This document shows, in pieces, positions 1 to 12,300 of a DNA stretch of 64,000 bases. The DNA comes from Antedon mediterranea. Its lineage: Eukaryota > Echinodermata > Crinoidea > Comatulida > Antedonidae. Positions within the stretch are counted from its first letter, which is position 1. Each line of letters opens with the position of its first letter. Under the pieces are notes generated by a model that had not been told where the DNA came from, ran no database searches, and was given only the letters and a program-made list of their open reading frames with translations. The position numbers and the translations under genes are program-made. The stretch lies in the NCBI RefSeq assembly GCF_964355755.1, contig NC_092676.1, forward strand, positions 3,764,288-3,828,287, written 5' to 3'.

Positions 1-223
1 TTAGGTACATTTTTTGCACCTTTTATTGTTGTTTGATTTGATTCTACACATCATTGTGTTATTAACTAATGTATTGTTAAATGGTTGATCCTCAAACTAT
101 CAATTATAACTGCTAGATTTTTATATTGCAGATCTGTATAATAATTTTCAGAGTAAATCCTTGAAAAAATATTTTTCATTAAATGTTTGAAATTCAGTAA
201 AAAAATGTTCACTTTGTTCTCAG

Positions 224-388
224 ATTGATAAATGAAAGAACACACGACTTCCATCGAGTTGAGATGTCGGTTGCGGAGATCTATAACAACGAAATACGTG
301 ATTTGCTACACGGAAAGGCGAAGTCTTTAAAGCACACCATAACAATAGCTGATGATGGGTCATGTGATGTACCCTCATTAACACAAAG
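224..388 (+). CDS. KIF25: KIF25-like exon: motor core strand before switch I
   Basis: Acceptor ttgttctcag ends at 223; donor GTGGCT begins at 389. Encodes [20 protein letters not shown] and then [10 protein letters not shown], the kinesin strand/helix ahead of switch I. It enters with one base completing the previous codon and leaves two bases for an Arg codon finished in the next exon. The apparent start at 225 is a TTG inside the exon, not an initiation codon. Confidence 0.85.
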
Positions 389-3300
389 GTGGCTCTATTT
401 TATTTCAGCATACTTTGTCTTATAAATGTATTTGCATTAAGACATGAACCCAGCACTCTGATATTGGAAAACAAACTTAGGCGGAGCGCCATTATTCTTA
501 ATATTGACTTTGACTTTATGTTAAAATATTATTAATTAAAAAATTATGATTTCTATATGATATACTAAAATAGTGAAAAAATATAAGTGCAATATTACCA
601 GAAATGTTTTGGAATTAAATCAACGTAAAATAATAAATTTGTTTATGAATTTTATCAGAATGGTCCAGAATGCATCAGAAGTTGTAGATTTGGTGCATTA
701 TGGGATGCTGCATCGACATGAGGATGCAACATTGGTACATGCTCATTCCAGTCGTTCACATTTAATAGTAACGCTGACAATTACGTCCATATCAACTGGA
801 GTATCAACAGTGCCCTCTAAATCATCCAGATGTCACTCGCCCCTTCCACGGTCAAGAGCAGGTAATGTTTAAAATTCATAATTTTGACAATTTAATTTTT
901 TTTTTCAACATAAATCAAATAATATTTGAAATATTAATTTATTTCTAGGTACAATGACACCACCTCCAAATAGACGTCCAAGTTTAAAGATCCGTTCTCG
1001 CTCACCATCCCCCTCACGTTCAACCCCGCCACCAGACATAACAGGCGTCGTAAAAACCAAACTTCAGTTGGTCGATCTTGCTGGTAGTGAGTGTGTTGGT
1101 TTGTCGGGGGTTACGGGTGCTGCGCTTAGAGAGACGTCGTTTATCAACAGAAGCCTGTCCGCGCTGGCAGATGTTCTGGCAGCGCTTGCCGAGGATAGAT
1201 CGCATATTCCATACAGAAACAGTAAATTAACTCATATGCTTCAAGACACAATAGGTAAAACCTACTAGAAACGAGAAAGAGTTTACGGACCATGTCAACA
1301 TTATCTTAAGCTCTGTCTACACTATCAAACTTTATGTAACATTAAAATGTGATGTGCCCATATATGGACATGATGATGTCATATCACTACCATATTTGGG
1401 AATATCACTACCATATTTGGGTATATCACTACCATATTTGGGCACATCACTAGTTTGATAGTGTAGACAGAGCTTTGCTGCTGTTACTTTATTATTGTTT
1501 ACTATTATTAACCTATTTATTTAGCAAGCCTCATAAACGTCTACATAGAAGCGAACTATCATACATTACATTACATTATTAATTACTGCAGTAACTGCAG
1601 TAAAATCATTTTGACAGAATCCCTTAAATAATATAACAAATATAATCATATTGTTCAACTTATTGAAGGACACATGATTTTAGTTTTTAATAAATATTAA
1701 TCAAATGTAAAATAAATTTGGTTTTTAATACCCTTTTATTATTACTAAATTGTAATGATATATAGAGACCATATAGGTAGAGGCCAACCTTAGACCTCAC
1801 CCCCAGTTGTTATTTAAGGAAAATTTGTTCCAAGAATTTATTATATTATCTTCATTTTCATGTTTCCATTGATGTTAAAAATTTAGATTATTTTTAACAA
1901 AAAATAATGTTAATTTTTATGAAGGTGGCGATGCGAAACTACTTGTAATGTGTTGTGTGTCTCCTGCGCAACGGTTTATAACCGAGAGCCTTCAATGTCT
2001 AGGATTTGGAAGTCGTGCTCGTCAGATTCAACGAGGTCCGACCAAAAAGCGCCCTCAATCAGGAGTCACAACTGGTATGTTGACTATCATAATAATATTA
2101 AATTTTGATTTCTTAAGATTTAAAAAATATTTGTTTTTTGTTTTTGTTTCAAATCTGTATACCTGGAAATATTATTATTTTCTCTCAAAATTGTATTTAG
2201 TTCCATACCTGACTCTGTTGTAATAAAACACATGTTTTTAATTTATATAAACAATATTTTTATTTTTATTTATATTATTATTTTATTAATATTATATACC
2301 ACCAACATTACAAATGAGAATCAAAATCATATTAAGGCATTTAATGAAAATGCAGACCGTCTTAAAATTATGTGACATTTTTTCGAGAAATCTGTTATAT
2401 CATTTTTTTAATATAAACTCATTTTGTAATGTTTATTTTTGTTTATGACACATCAGTAAAGCTGACAAATAAACTCTTGAAAGGTAAATGATAGTAGTTG
2501 ATGCATGGTTGTTGTTACCAGGAGACTATGAGAATGTATATTACATCATCCATATAGCATGTATTGTTTGAATGCGCAACAAAGGGTACAAGCACCCCCC
2601 GTCCCCATCTCCCTATGTTTGGTGTAATTGTGGCTAACTCAATACATTTGAGTCCTCCGTGTCCATATGGTCTAGGAACTTTATAAATGTTTGCAGGTCA
2701 TTTCTTTTAACATACAGCTATTTAATTTGTAACAATTGTCGTATTCGCTTTGGACTTTTACCATTGAGTACAGTTTTTCTGTTGAGTTATTTAACAGAGT
2801 ATTGTGAGCGTTGTGATTGTTCTTAACGAAATAGCTTGCGTTGTCAACGTTTTCTATTCGAATGACGTTCTGTTGAGCAAACATTTACAATTTGAATACA
2901 AAAAGTACTCAAAGAATCTTTACGTTGGCAACGAAAGTTCCCATTCGAATATGAAAATTGTGTATTAAAATGTGTTGATCATGTCCTTGAAGAGCCTTAT
3001 CACTCCAAACAATAGAGGGCACTATTATTTATTACAAATGAATACTGATGCCATTTACCAGTTAACTGGAATATACTGCACAGTACTTGGATTAGATTTA
3101 ACTTATAATCTTATTGGGTCCTGGTATGATGGTTGGCACACTATGATAAAGTACCTACCATAACATGCATTCCATAGCTTAAATGTTCTAAATAAATAAG
3201 GCTAGTTATTTTAACTTTTAAAAATGTCCTTAATAATGCTTGAATGAATACTTTTATGAGCATGTCTTATAATGTCTGCTATCTATCATTTTTGAGCATT

Positions 3301-6300
3301 TTCATCATATTTTATAAGTTTTTTTTCTATGTGAAGTGAAACTGGGTTGCTGAGAACATAACTGATTTTTGAATTCTAAGCTTTGTACTGTCGCTTTGTT
3401 AGTTAACTTTGGAAAGTTAACTTTGTTATCGTAACTTCCATCCTGTGTCGAGTCATAACTTACTGGACATTAGCAAACCAATGTAAAGAAAAGTTGAGAA
3501 TGTGTCAATGTTTCGATTGTTATAGTACAACTGTCTTCTGCAATAATAATAAGTTTAGATGAATTTAAGCAAGAATATGTCTAAAGTGATTGGTCCACCA
3601 CTAGAGATACTATTAACTCTAATCTAACATAAATGTACACCTGCCAACTTTCACGCATAATGTATGACTATGAGTCTCACGCATGAGGGCCGATTTTTTA
3701 TGCCTCACACATACGTAGCTGTTTCTCACGCATCCATACAAAATATTCAGAAAAACATTATTTTGAAATTAACCTATTAGCCTATTTTAAAGAAAATATT
3801 GCCTAGGACTACACTTTAATTAATTAAAGCATAATTAGCCTAGGCCTATGTTTATTTGTATTTTATGGTTGAGGTAGTACATGAAGGCGACGAAAATTCA
3901 GCGAAAAATTAAACATAGAGGGCGTATTTCACAATTATTTTGAGTTATTATAACATAGAAGGCGCTATATACAATTTGAATTTAATAATGTCTCACGCAT
4001 TGGCCACTTAAAAAGTTGGCAGGTATAAATGTGAACCATGTATAACCTTTTATAAACAATTTACTAACTTTACCCAACATATATTCTCATAAATAAATGA
4101 AATAATGATATAAGCTTTATAAAAATCTAACTTTATTAAAACTATATTTACATATAATGCCTAATTGTTTGTTTGTCTTAACTATATTAACAATTTATTT
4201 ATTAAAAATGTATTTCACATATGTGTGGATGGTATCCACATATGGTCTTAGAACGCTTTGGCCACCAGAATATAATGCAAAATATAAAATGGTTTTTACA
4301 GTGCTACCCTATCATTTTGAAACTGCATTACTGTACAGGCTTAGATAACCATATTAAAGTTTATTACAAAGTTGAATTTTGATATTTGTTTTTTTTATTA
4401 TAAAATGAAACATGATATTTTTTTTCTTCTTATCATAGGTGTGATTTCATCCTGTGACTCATCTCCAGCTACAACCCCACGAGGGCGTTCTCGTTTCTCG
4501 GGTTTTCCAGGTAGTTCATGTACAGTATTCATTTAACAATCAAATACAATTTCCTTGCAATTATACATACAATTACATTAAGTTCTCAGAAAATAAACAC
4601 TTTTGAACTAGCCTTACAGTGGCCTATGCTTTCCTTGAATTGTAGTTTTTAGATTACATGTAACAGTTCTGTCCAATTTAAACATAAATACGATTTCTTG
4701 GTGTTTTTAAAGTATTATAACTCTTTTACAATATGTTTAATTCATATAATCTTTTCTTCTCTATTCTTCTGACTTTCAGACATTTTTTAATTCCACTTAA
4801 TCAATTATAATTTCAAATAATGTATGTGCAATTAATATATAATAATAATTACTACATATAATGATTACTACATATATAGTGCATTGCACTAAAGCCATAA
4901 TTCATTTAAAAATGAAAATAAAATGCCAAAAAATTCAGTTAAAAGATGACTTTTTAAAGCTGCCTTAAGTATAATATTAATTCTATAAATATGTACTTTT
5001 ACTTTTTTGCTGTCAATATATTTCTGAAGGATTGCCAAGTTCAAACAGTCACTCAATGATAAACATTTTTTATTAGTTTGCCTGTCAAATTGTGATAACT
5101 TGAAGATGATATTATTTCTCTTGAATTTATAATTGTGGATGCAACACAGCCAGTCACTCAAATGCTAAAGCAAATATATAATAGTTTCGGTTTTTAATAC
5201 AGTAGAATCCTGTATTAAAGGACAATTTGACCGAGGACCATATTTTAACAACGTATTTGGGATGTACATATGATTTCATTAAGGATATCGCCGCACGCAC
5301 TCGCCATACAGCTGTCTCCGTAAATTTCTGTGACATCACAGGTGCATCGCACAATTTACGTCATGAGTTTTCTGGCAAAGTCTGCCAAATCGCGAAAATT
5401 TCTAGTAAACACAATAAATTTTTAAAAACATAAATGTTATTTTTATTGTTTCTTTTGCTTATCTGGACTCATTAAGTACATTTTGTGATGCACCTGTGAC
5501 GTCACAGTAATTTATGGCCACGGTTGTATTGCGAGCTCGTGCGGCGATATCATTAATCTCGCGATTGTTCTGAAATCATATGTACATCCCTAATGCGTTG
5601 CAAAAATATGGTCCTCGGTCAAGTTGTCTTATAAGGGGTCACCTTCGGGCCCATCAACTTATCCTTAACAGTTGTGTCCCCTGAATATTATTTGGCTGTA
5701 GTATTAAAACATATATTTCCTGTTTTTTCTCGGGAAAGTCTCCTCTAAATATGGGTTCTATATTGTGTTATCGATATTAATATAAAAGGTATCAAATTAA
5801 ACTTTTCTTTAATAATTTCTTTACAACATCCAAACTATGCATCAAAGTAGCTCTTATGTCACATTTTAAACGAATCACAAATGTTGCTGTTATTTATAAC
5901 AATCATTCTTATATAATGTGTTTTGTAATATTCTTTTTCTACTTTGCATGCTGTATGTGTTTTAGTGTCTTTAGCTGTAGATAAATCTGAATTTAAACAA
6001 CCTCTTCCAAAAATCATTGTGTGTGAGTATTGATGTTAGTACTTGCTTAATACGCTTCAACCTGCAAACTCATCTAGCTAATTCTCAGTACAGTATTATA
6101 GGCGAATTCTTGGATACAGCATCACATATGTATCACATGTGTCTGCTGTATTACAGGCCAGCATCCCAAACTTTTTTATAATACAGGCATCACATGTGAT
6201 ACATATGAGACACTGTATATAGAATTTACATATGATACAGTACATATAATAACATACAATTCAGATAATCAGGTCAATTATTGTTAATTCATTTTACATG

Positions 6301-9300
6301 TTTTGCAAAATAAATAGCATTTTTCATTTTTATTGGCAAGTTCTTAATTCTCTTCCATTTTTCCTTTTAATAATACTGTCACTGACAAACATAAACATAT
6401 TGACATGATAAATGATTATTTGTCTAAAGAGCTGCTTTTTCTCTCGTCATTCCTTTGGGATTTTGGAACAACAGACGCATAACTTTGCCGATTTTGGCGC
6501 ATACTTCCTTTTGAAAAGTCAATGTCGGCGTAACTGACACGTGAAGCATTTGATGTCTTATTATATTTTCCGTTGCTCTTAACATTCGTAAAATCAATAT
6601 TTGCGTAGCTGATTCTATAGTCTGTTGTTGGCTCATAATCATTTGCTTGATTTTCATTGGCTGTTCTCTGTGATTTAGGAACCACTGCCGTATATCCATT
6701 GTTAGTTTTATTATCGTTTATTTTAAGCTTTGATGCTTTATCATCTATAACAAAATCGAATGAAGCACGTTTAGTTTCTTTGACCTTTCTATCCGACACA
6801 GGAAAAACATTTGTGTACCCGAAACGTGAATTTTCTATTTTATTTACGGAAAGTCCTTTAATTTCGTCAACCATATTGTTTTCAGTTTTATTATCTTTTG
6901 AATTCGTTGACATGTCAGGGTTTCGTTTTGACTTGGGAATAACCTTGGCGTAACCCAAGCGAAGATCTTTCATCTTCTCAGCTGATGGTTTATCCGTCAT
7001 CTCTAAACTTAAGCAGAAATCTGAGTGAATGGACTTGGTCTTATTTTCTTTATCACCACGCTTAGATCGGGGCACAACAGAAGCGTACGTTATAACAGAA
7101 GGTTGTTTTACATCTAGCATAGCAGTAATATGTTCTTCCGTTGCCGCATGAATGGTGTTACGAACCGATTTCACCTGCGGCGGTTTGGCGTTTGGTTTTG
7201 ATATAACATCCTGTTTATCTACGTTGAGTACAATATTAGCGTAACCGGTGGACGCTTTCGGTTTATTTGCTATTGGAGCGGCTGCCTTATGTCCATTGTA
7301 TCTCGCATTTACAGCTACAATTGAATTACTATTTGTTAGTCTTGCGTTTGTCTCGGTTGTTGTAACATTCTGATAGAGGGAGACTCTATGCTCTTGTGTT
7401 CCTAATTCAATTTGCTCTATATTCGTGGTATCATCTGTAACAACACTGCATGTTACCGCATACCTAATCTCACTAGTTTTCTTCTTATTTTTTCTTCTTT
7501 TACAACAACCAAACGTAAACAGACTCGTGACAAGTATAAATCCAATGCCACCGAAGAGTAGGCCTAGGATCATCGCAAACTTTGTTGACTCAACATCCGA
7601 CTTATTTTCATAAGGAACCGTTTGTCTGCCGTCTGCGCTATACGTTGGCTTAACAGTCGTTGGATCATTCTTTGTAATCACTATCATATCGTTTCCAACT
7701 CCTACCGAGTTACTCGCGATGCACGATAAAGCTGATCCCGTTGAAACAGTATCGGGAACTGTGATAAGAAAAGTGGAATAATCCTGTATGATGTAGCTAC
7801 TGATTGGTATCAGAGGATCAACAATCCATGTTGGTATTGCGCTAGGTCGTGCGTCAACCTTGCATTCGTACGATAACATTGATGTATGTCGCAACTGTAC
7901 TGTCGGTGCGTAATTAACTGCGAGTTTATCGACATAACAGCTTCGAGTCTCTCCTGTTGATTGTTTTGTCGCGTTACATACAAACTTGGCGTTATGATCG
8001 CTTCTATTTATCATGAACGTATATAGGTTAAATACGTACCTTCCCGGCGACACGATAACATCATCCCTTCTCCATGTAAAGTCAATGCCAGATTCACTTT
8101 GGCTTAATTGGCATAAGATACGCATAGTCTCACCTTCCGAAAGACTTGCGCCCTCATTCAATCTTGCGCACTTTGGCTCCGAAAACGTCCAAGCGATTGA
8201 TACCTTTGTTGAACTGTACAAAACTTTAGCGTCATTTTTATCGAATACATTCAGGTAAAATTCTAAATATTCATAATCGACGGGAGCCTTGAACACAAGA
8301 CTATAATTATTTCGCTCTTGCGAGATTGTAAAATAATTTTTAAAATCTTCGGTGATGAGTTTATTCCGACTGATAATATCGTTATCTGCACCTTTCATCC
8401 ACTTAACCACATGCTCCTCAGTCAAACCGCTGATTATGCACTGTATAGTAATGGATTCGTCGGGAAATGCTGAAATCGTTTTTGCTGGCGTTGTTATAAA
8501 CACAACGTTGGCGATAGTATGACATTGTAGCATAACAAAAGCAAAGATTACCTTGTAAATGAGTACTTTTGGCCAAGTAAACATGGTGAAAGTATTTTTT
8601 TATACTTAAAGAAAACAAAATATGTACTTTTTAACCTTTTGAAAACAGGTATTTTGTATTATAATTTCTTCTGTTCCATAAAATCTTTATAATCAATTTA
8701 AATCCTTTTTGAGTTGTTCAGTTTTAAACAAACTCATTTTCTTGAACTTTATTTCTTGATTTTCCTTTCATAGTCTGCTGTAAAGTGTATTCAAAATGGA
8801 TGTTTTTATTTAAACTTGCAATTTGTATACACTGGCTTGTTGTATAATTATGCTATCCACAACATAAGGTCCTTCTTATGCACATACTGTGTGTATTTCG
8901 CCAAACAGTTTCGCGTCAAATAGTGTCCATCAAATATCAATTAGGTTCTTTCAACCGACGCTTTGCTTTTAACAAAGGAAGTCTATCTTCTTTCACACAT
9001 GTACAATATTACAAACTGCATAATTAATTCCATAAATAGTTGATTTCTGTAGAATTCCTGTACACCATATCTACAGCAACTAGGTGTACCCAATCCATGT
9101 TACATTGTCAGAAACTGGCTGCTATTGTTAAAACACTCAGGAGATGGCCTCTCTCTAAACAATGATACAATTCACTTCTTATAGCCAGCTTCCTCTATGT
9201 CATCTGAACTTAGTTGGAAATCTGTAAAGTTAATTTAAAACAAGACTAACGAAATTGACTGACTGACTCAGTCAGACTACGATTGCGGCATTAGTCACTC

Positions 9301-12300
9301 TGTATCTTTATCACGGTCTACTTATTTCCCTTCAAAATTTTATTAAAACTTTCGTAACTTTACGTGAATCACTGTTCTCGCATATCTTTTGATTGAGTCT
9401 ACAAACGTTTATTAAAAGTGTTTTATCCGGTGTGGATAAATTTAGAAACCTGACAGGAGGATCATTATACTAATCTTTATTCTAATAGAAACTGACAAAG
9501 GTATTAAACATTTTTCATGTTGCCAATTAATATCAGATCTTAATTTTTTCAAAATGAATCTGAATAGATAGTACTCATTTTGCTAAATTGAAAATACATC
9601 TTTTTACATAAAACGGAAAATTACCTTTGATTTGTTTTATCTTCAAACAATTTTAATTAAAATTTATCAATTTTTAAAAATAATTAATGCTGGTTTATAC
9701 AATTATTATAGCCTGCCATTTCTGTTCAATCAACCACAAAATATGCGAGAAAAATGACTTACCTGTAGGCCTAATGTACCCCTAATCAAACTGTTGAATA
9801 TTCATCATGTCACTCATAAATATTCATGACCATATAAACATAACTGAAAACTATGTTTCAAAATAATTATGTTTAAATTCCCCAATAAACAGGAATACTG
9901 TACTAATAACAAAAACTCCTGTGGCTTGTTGAATAAACTTTTCAAAAACATACTAGTGGTTAACTGTACGTTCTACGTTAAAGTAGATAAAATATGCTTG
10001 ATCCAGCCTTGAAAATTCACCAATTGCGTTGATTCTCAGGAAAGGAGTTGAAAAGTCTCTAAAAGTTGGGATTACACTGCCCAAGGCCAGTGTGTGTCAT
10101 CAGTGTTGTTGTCATTCTGTTACTTATTATTATTTGTGTTGTCTAATCTGTCATGTAATTCAGTTAAAATGTTTATTTCCGCTGTTATTTGCGTGTTTAT
10201 TTATTATTATTTATACTGGGTAGCCCTTTAGTCAAAGTGTGTTCTCCCAGAGTGCCCTGTGTGTGAGCTAGTACACCGAGGTGTCCCCTACTCGCTTCGA
10301 AAGATGTACTAGGCTCTTTAAAGTGCACATGAACCAGATGTGTACACTGGACCTACTGTTTATAGTCCTTTCCGAGAAGACTCATTCAGAACCATGGAGC
10401 AAGTGAGCCTTGTTATGGCTACGTAGTTACGTTTCCACTGCCTTAACCCCACGGCCACTCACTCGCTTGATTTATTACCTACGTCAAGGAGGTTATGTGA
10501 TCACTCTGTTTTGTATTTTCAGTTTGTGTTTTGACCAAATGTTCACCGTAAATCTTAGTCCATAGAAGACCCTCTAAATTATAGAGATACACAATCAGTC
10601 ATGTGATCTACGCATGATGTCAAAAACGCTTTTAGTTATATCTTCAAAACCGAAAATCAAAAAGGCTAAACAATTTCAAGTTACAAGAATCGTACCATGC
10701 CCTCTCAGTTCAGTAAATTTGTGTTAAACACAACCATTCTTGTATGTATTTTAACCTGAGTCAAAGTTCCGAAATTATCTGTGTTTAGAGTTTTTTTGTC
10801 TTTCTTTTATTTACCCAAAAATAAACATAAACATTGTAAACATAAATAACACATAATACAGTATTTCAAAGGAAGGGCTAAAAAATACTCAGAACTAATC
10901 AAGTTCAAGTTTTTAGAACAAGTTATCAATTTGTCCAATTTTACACACACAATAAGATTATTAGTATGCCTACTATTATATATATTTTTTTTAATTCCAA
11001 ATTTAGAATGTTCTATACACTGAAATGTGTGGTTTACAATACACAATGGGCGTCTTAAGAGCTTATACTGAAGAGTTATTTCTACAAAATTCATAATAAT
11101 TTGTTGCAGATGTCATGTTTGATGATTCATGGTGGTCAAACAATTGCTGTTATAGTTAATTAGTCAACAGGATACTCCTTTTATAAAACTGATAATAATC
11201 AGGTTTTTGAGTGGATGTGTCAATTGATGGGTGCCATGCTTCACCTCATCATGTGATTGAAATTGGCATAGCGCTGAAATTTTATTTCTGTGACCCAATT
11301 GTGATCCAAAATTACTGCCACTCGATGACTAGATAAAGTTCTGTTGGAATTTCGAAACCAAATATGTTTTTAATTAGATTAAAATTATTATATGTTCTGT
11401 CAATAATTAGTTTGTCTTGGTGATGACATTCTATTTCATCACCAATTAAACTTCTGTATTTGGATTGTTTTGTTAGAATTCTGTTAAAATATTGACAATG
11501 GTTTGGGAGTGTTCTGTTGAACTTCTGTTAACATATTGGGAATCTTCTGTTGAACTTCTGTTAACATATTGGAATATTCTGTTTAATTTCTGTTAACATA
11601 TTGGGAATGGTCTGTTGAACTTCTTTTAACATATTGGGAAGTTCTGTTGGTTGAACTGCTGTTAACATTGAGAATGTTCTGTTGAACTTCTGTTAACATA
11701 ATTTGAATGTTCTTTTGAACTTCTGTTAACATATTGAAATGTTATATTGAACTTCTGTTAACATTATTGGGAATGTTCTGTTGAACTTCTGTTAACATAA
11801 TTGGAATGTTCTGTTGAACTTCTGTTAACACTATCTGGAATGTTATACTGTATTGAACTTCTGTTAACATTATTGAGAATGTTCTGTTGAACTTCTGTTA
11901 ACATATTGGGAATGTTATTTTGAACTTCTGTGAACATTGAGAATGTTGTGGTGAACTTTTGTTAACATATTGGGAATGTTCTGTTGAACTTCTGTTAACA
12001 TTGAGAATGTTGTGGTGAACTTTTGTTAACATATTGGGAATGTTCTGTTGAACTGCTGTTAACATTGAGAATGTTGTGGTGAACTTTTGTTAACATAGTT
12101 GGGAGTGTTCTGTTGAACTTCTGTTAACATATTGGAATTTTCTGTTGAACTTCTGTAACATTATTGGGAATGTTCTGTTGAACTTCTGTAACATATTGGG
12201 AATGTTCTGTTGAACTTCTGTTAACATATTGAGAATGTTATGTGGAACTTCTGTTAACATATTGAGAATGTTCTGTTGAACTTCTGTTAACATATTGGGA

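Noticed and set aside
6424-8258. Plus-strand and alternate-frame ORFs over the Ig receptor
   Set aside because: None has a domain; the 722-codon minus frame explains the region.
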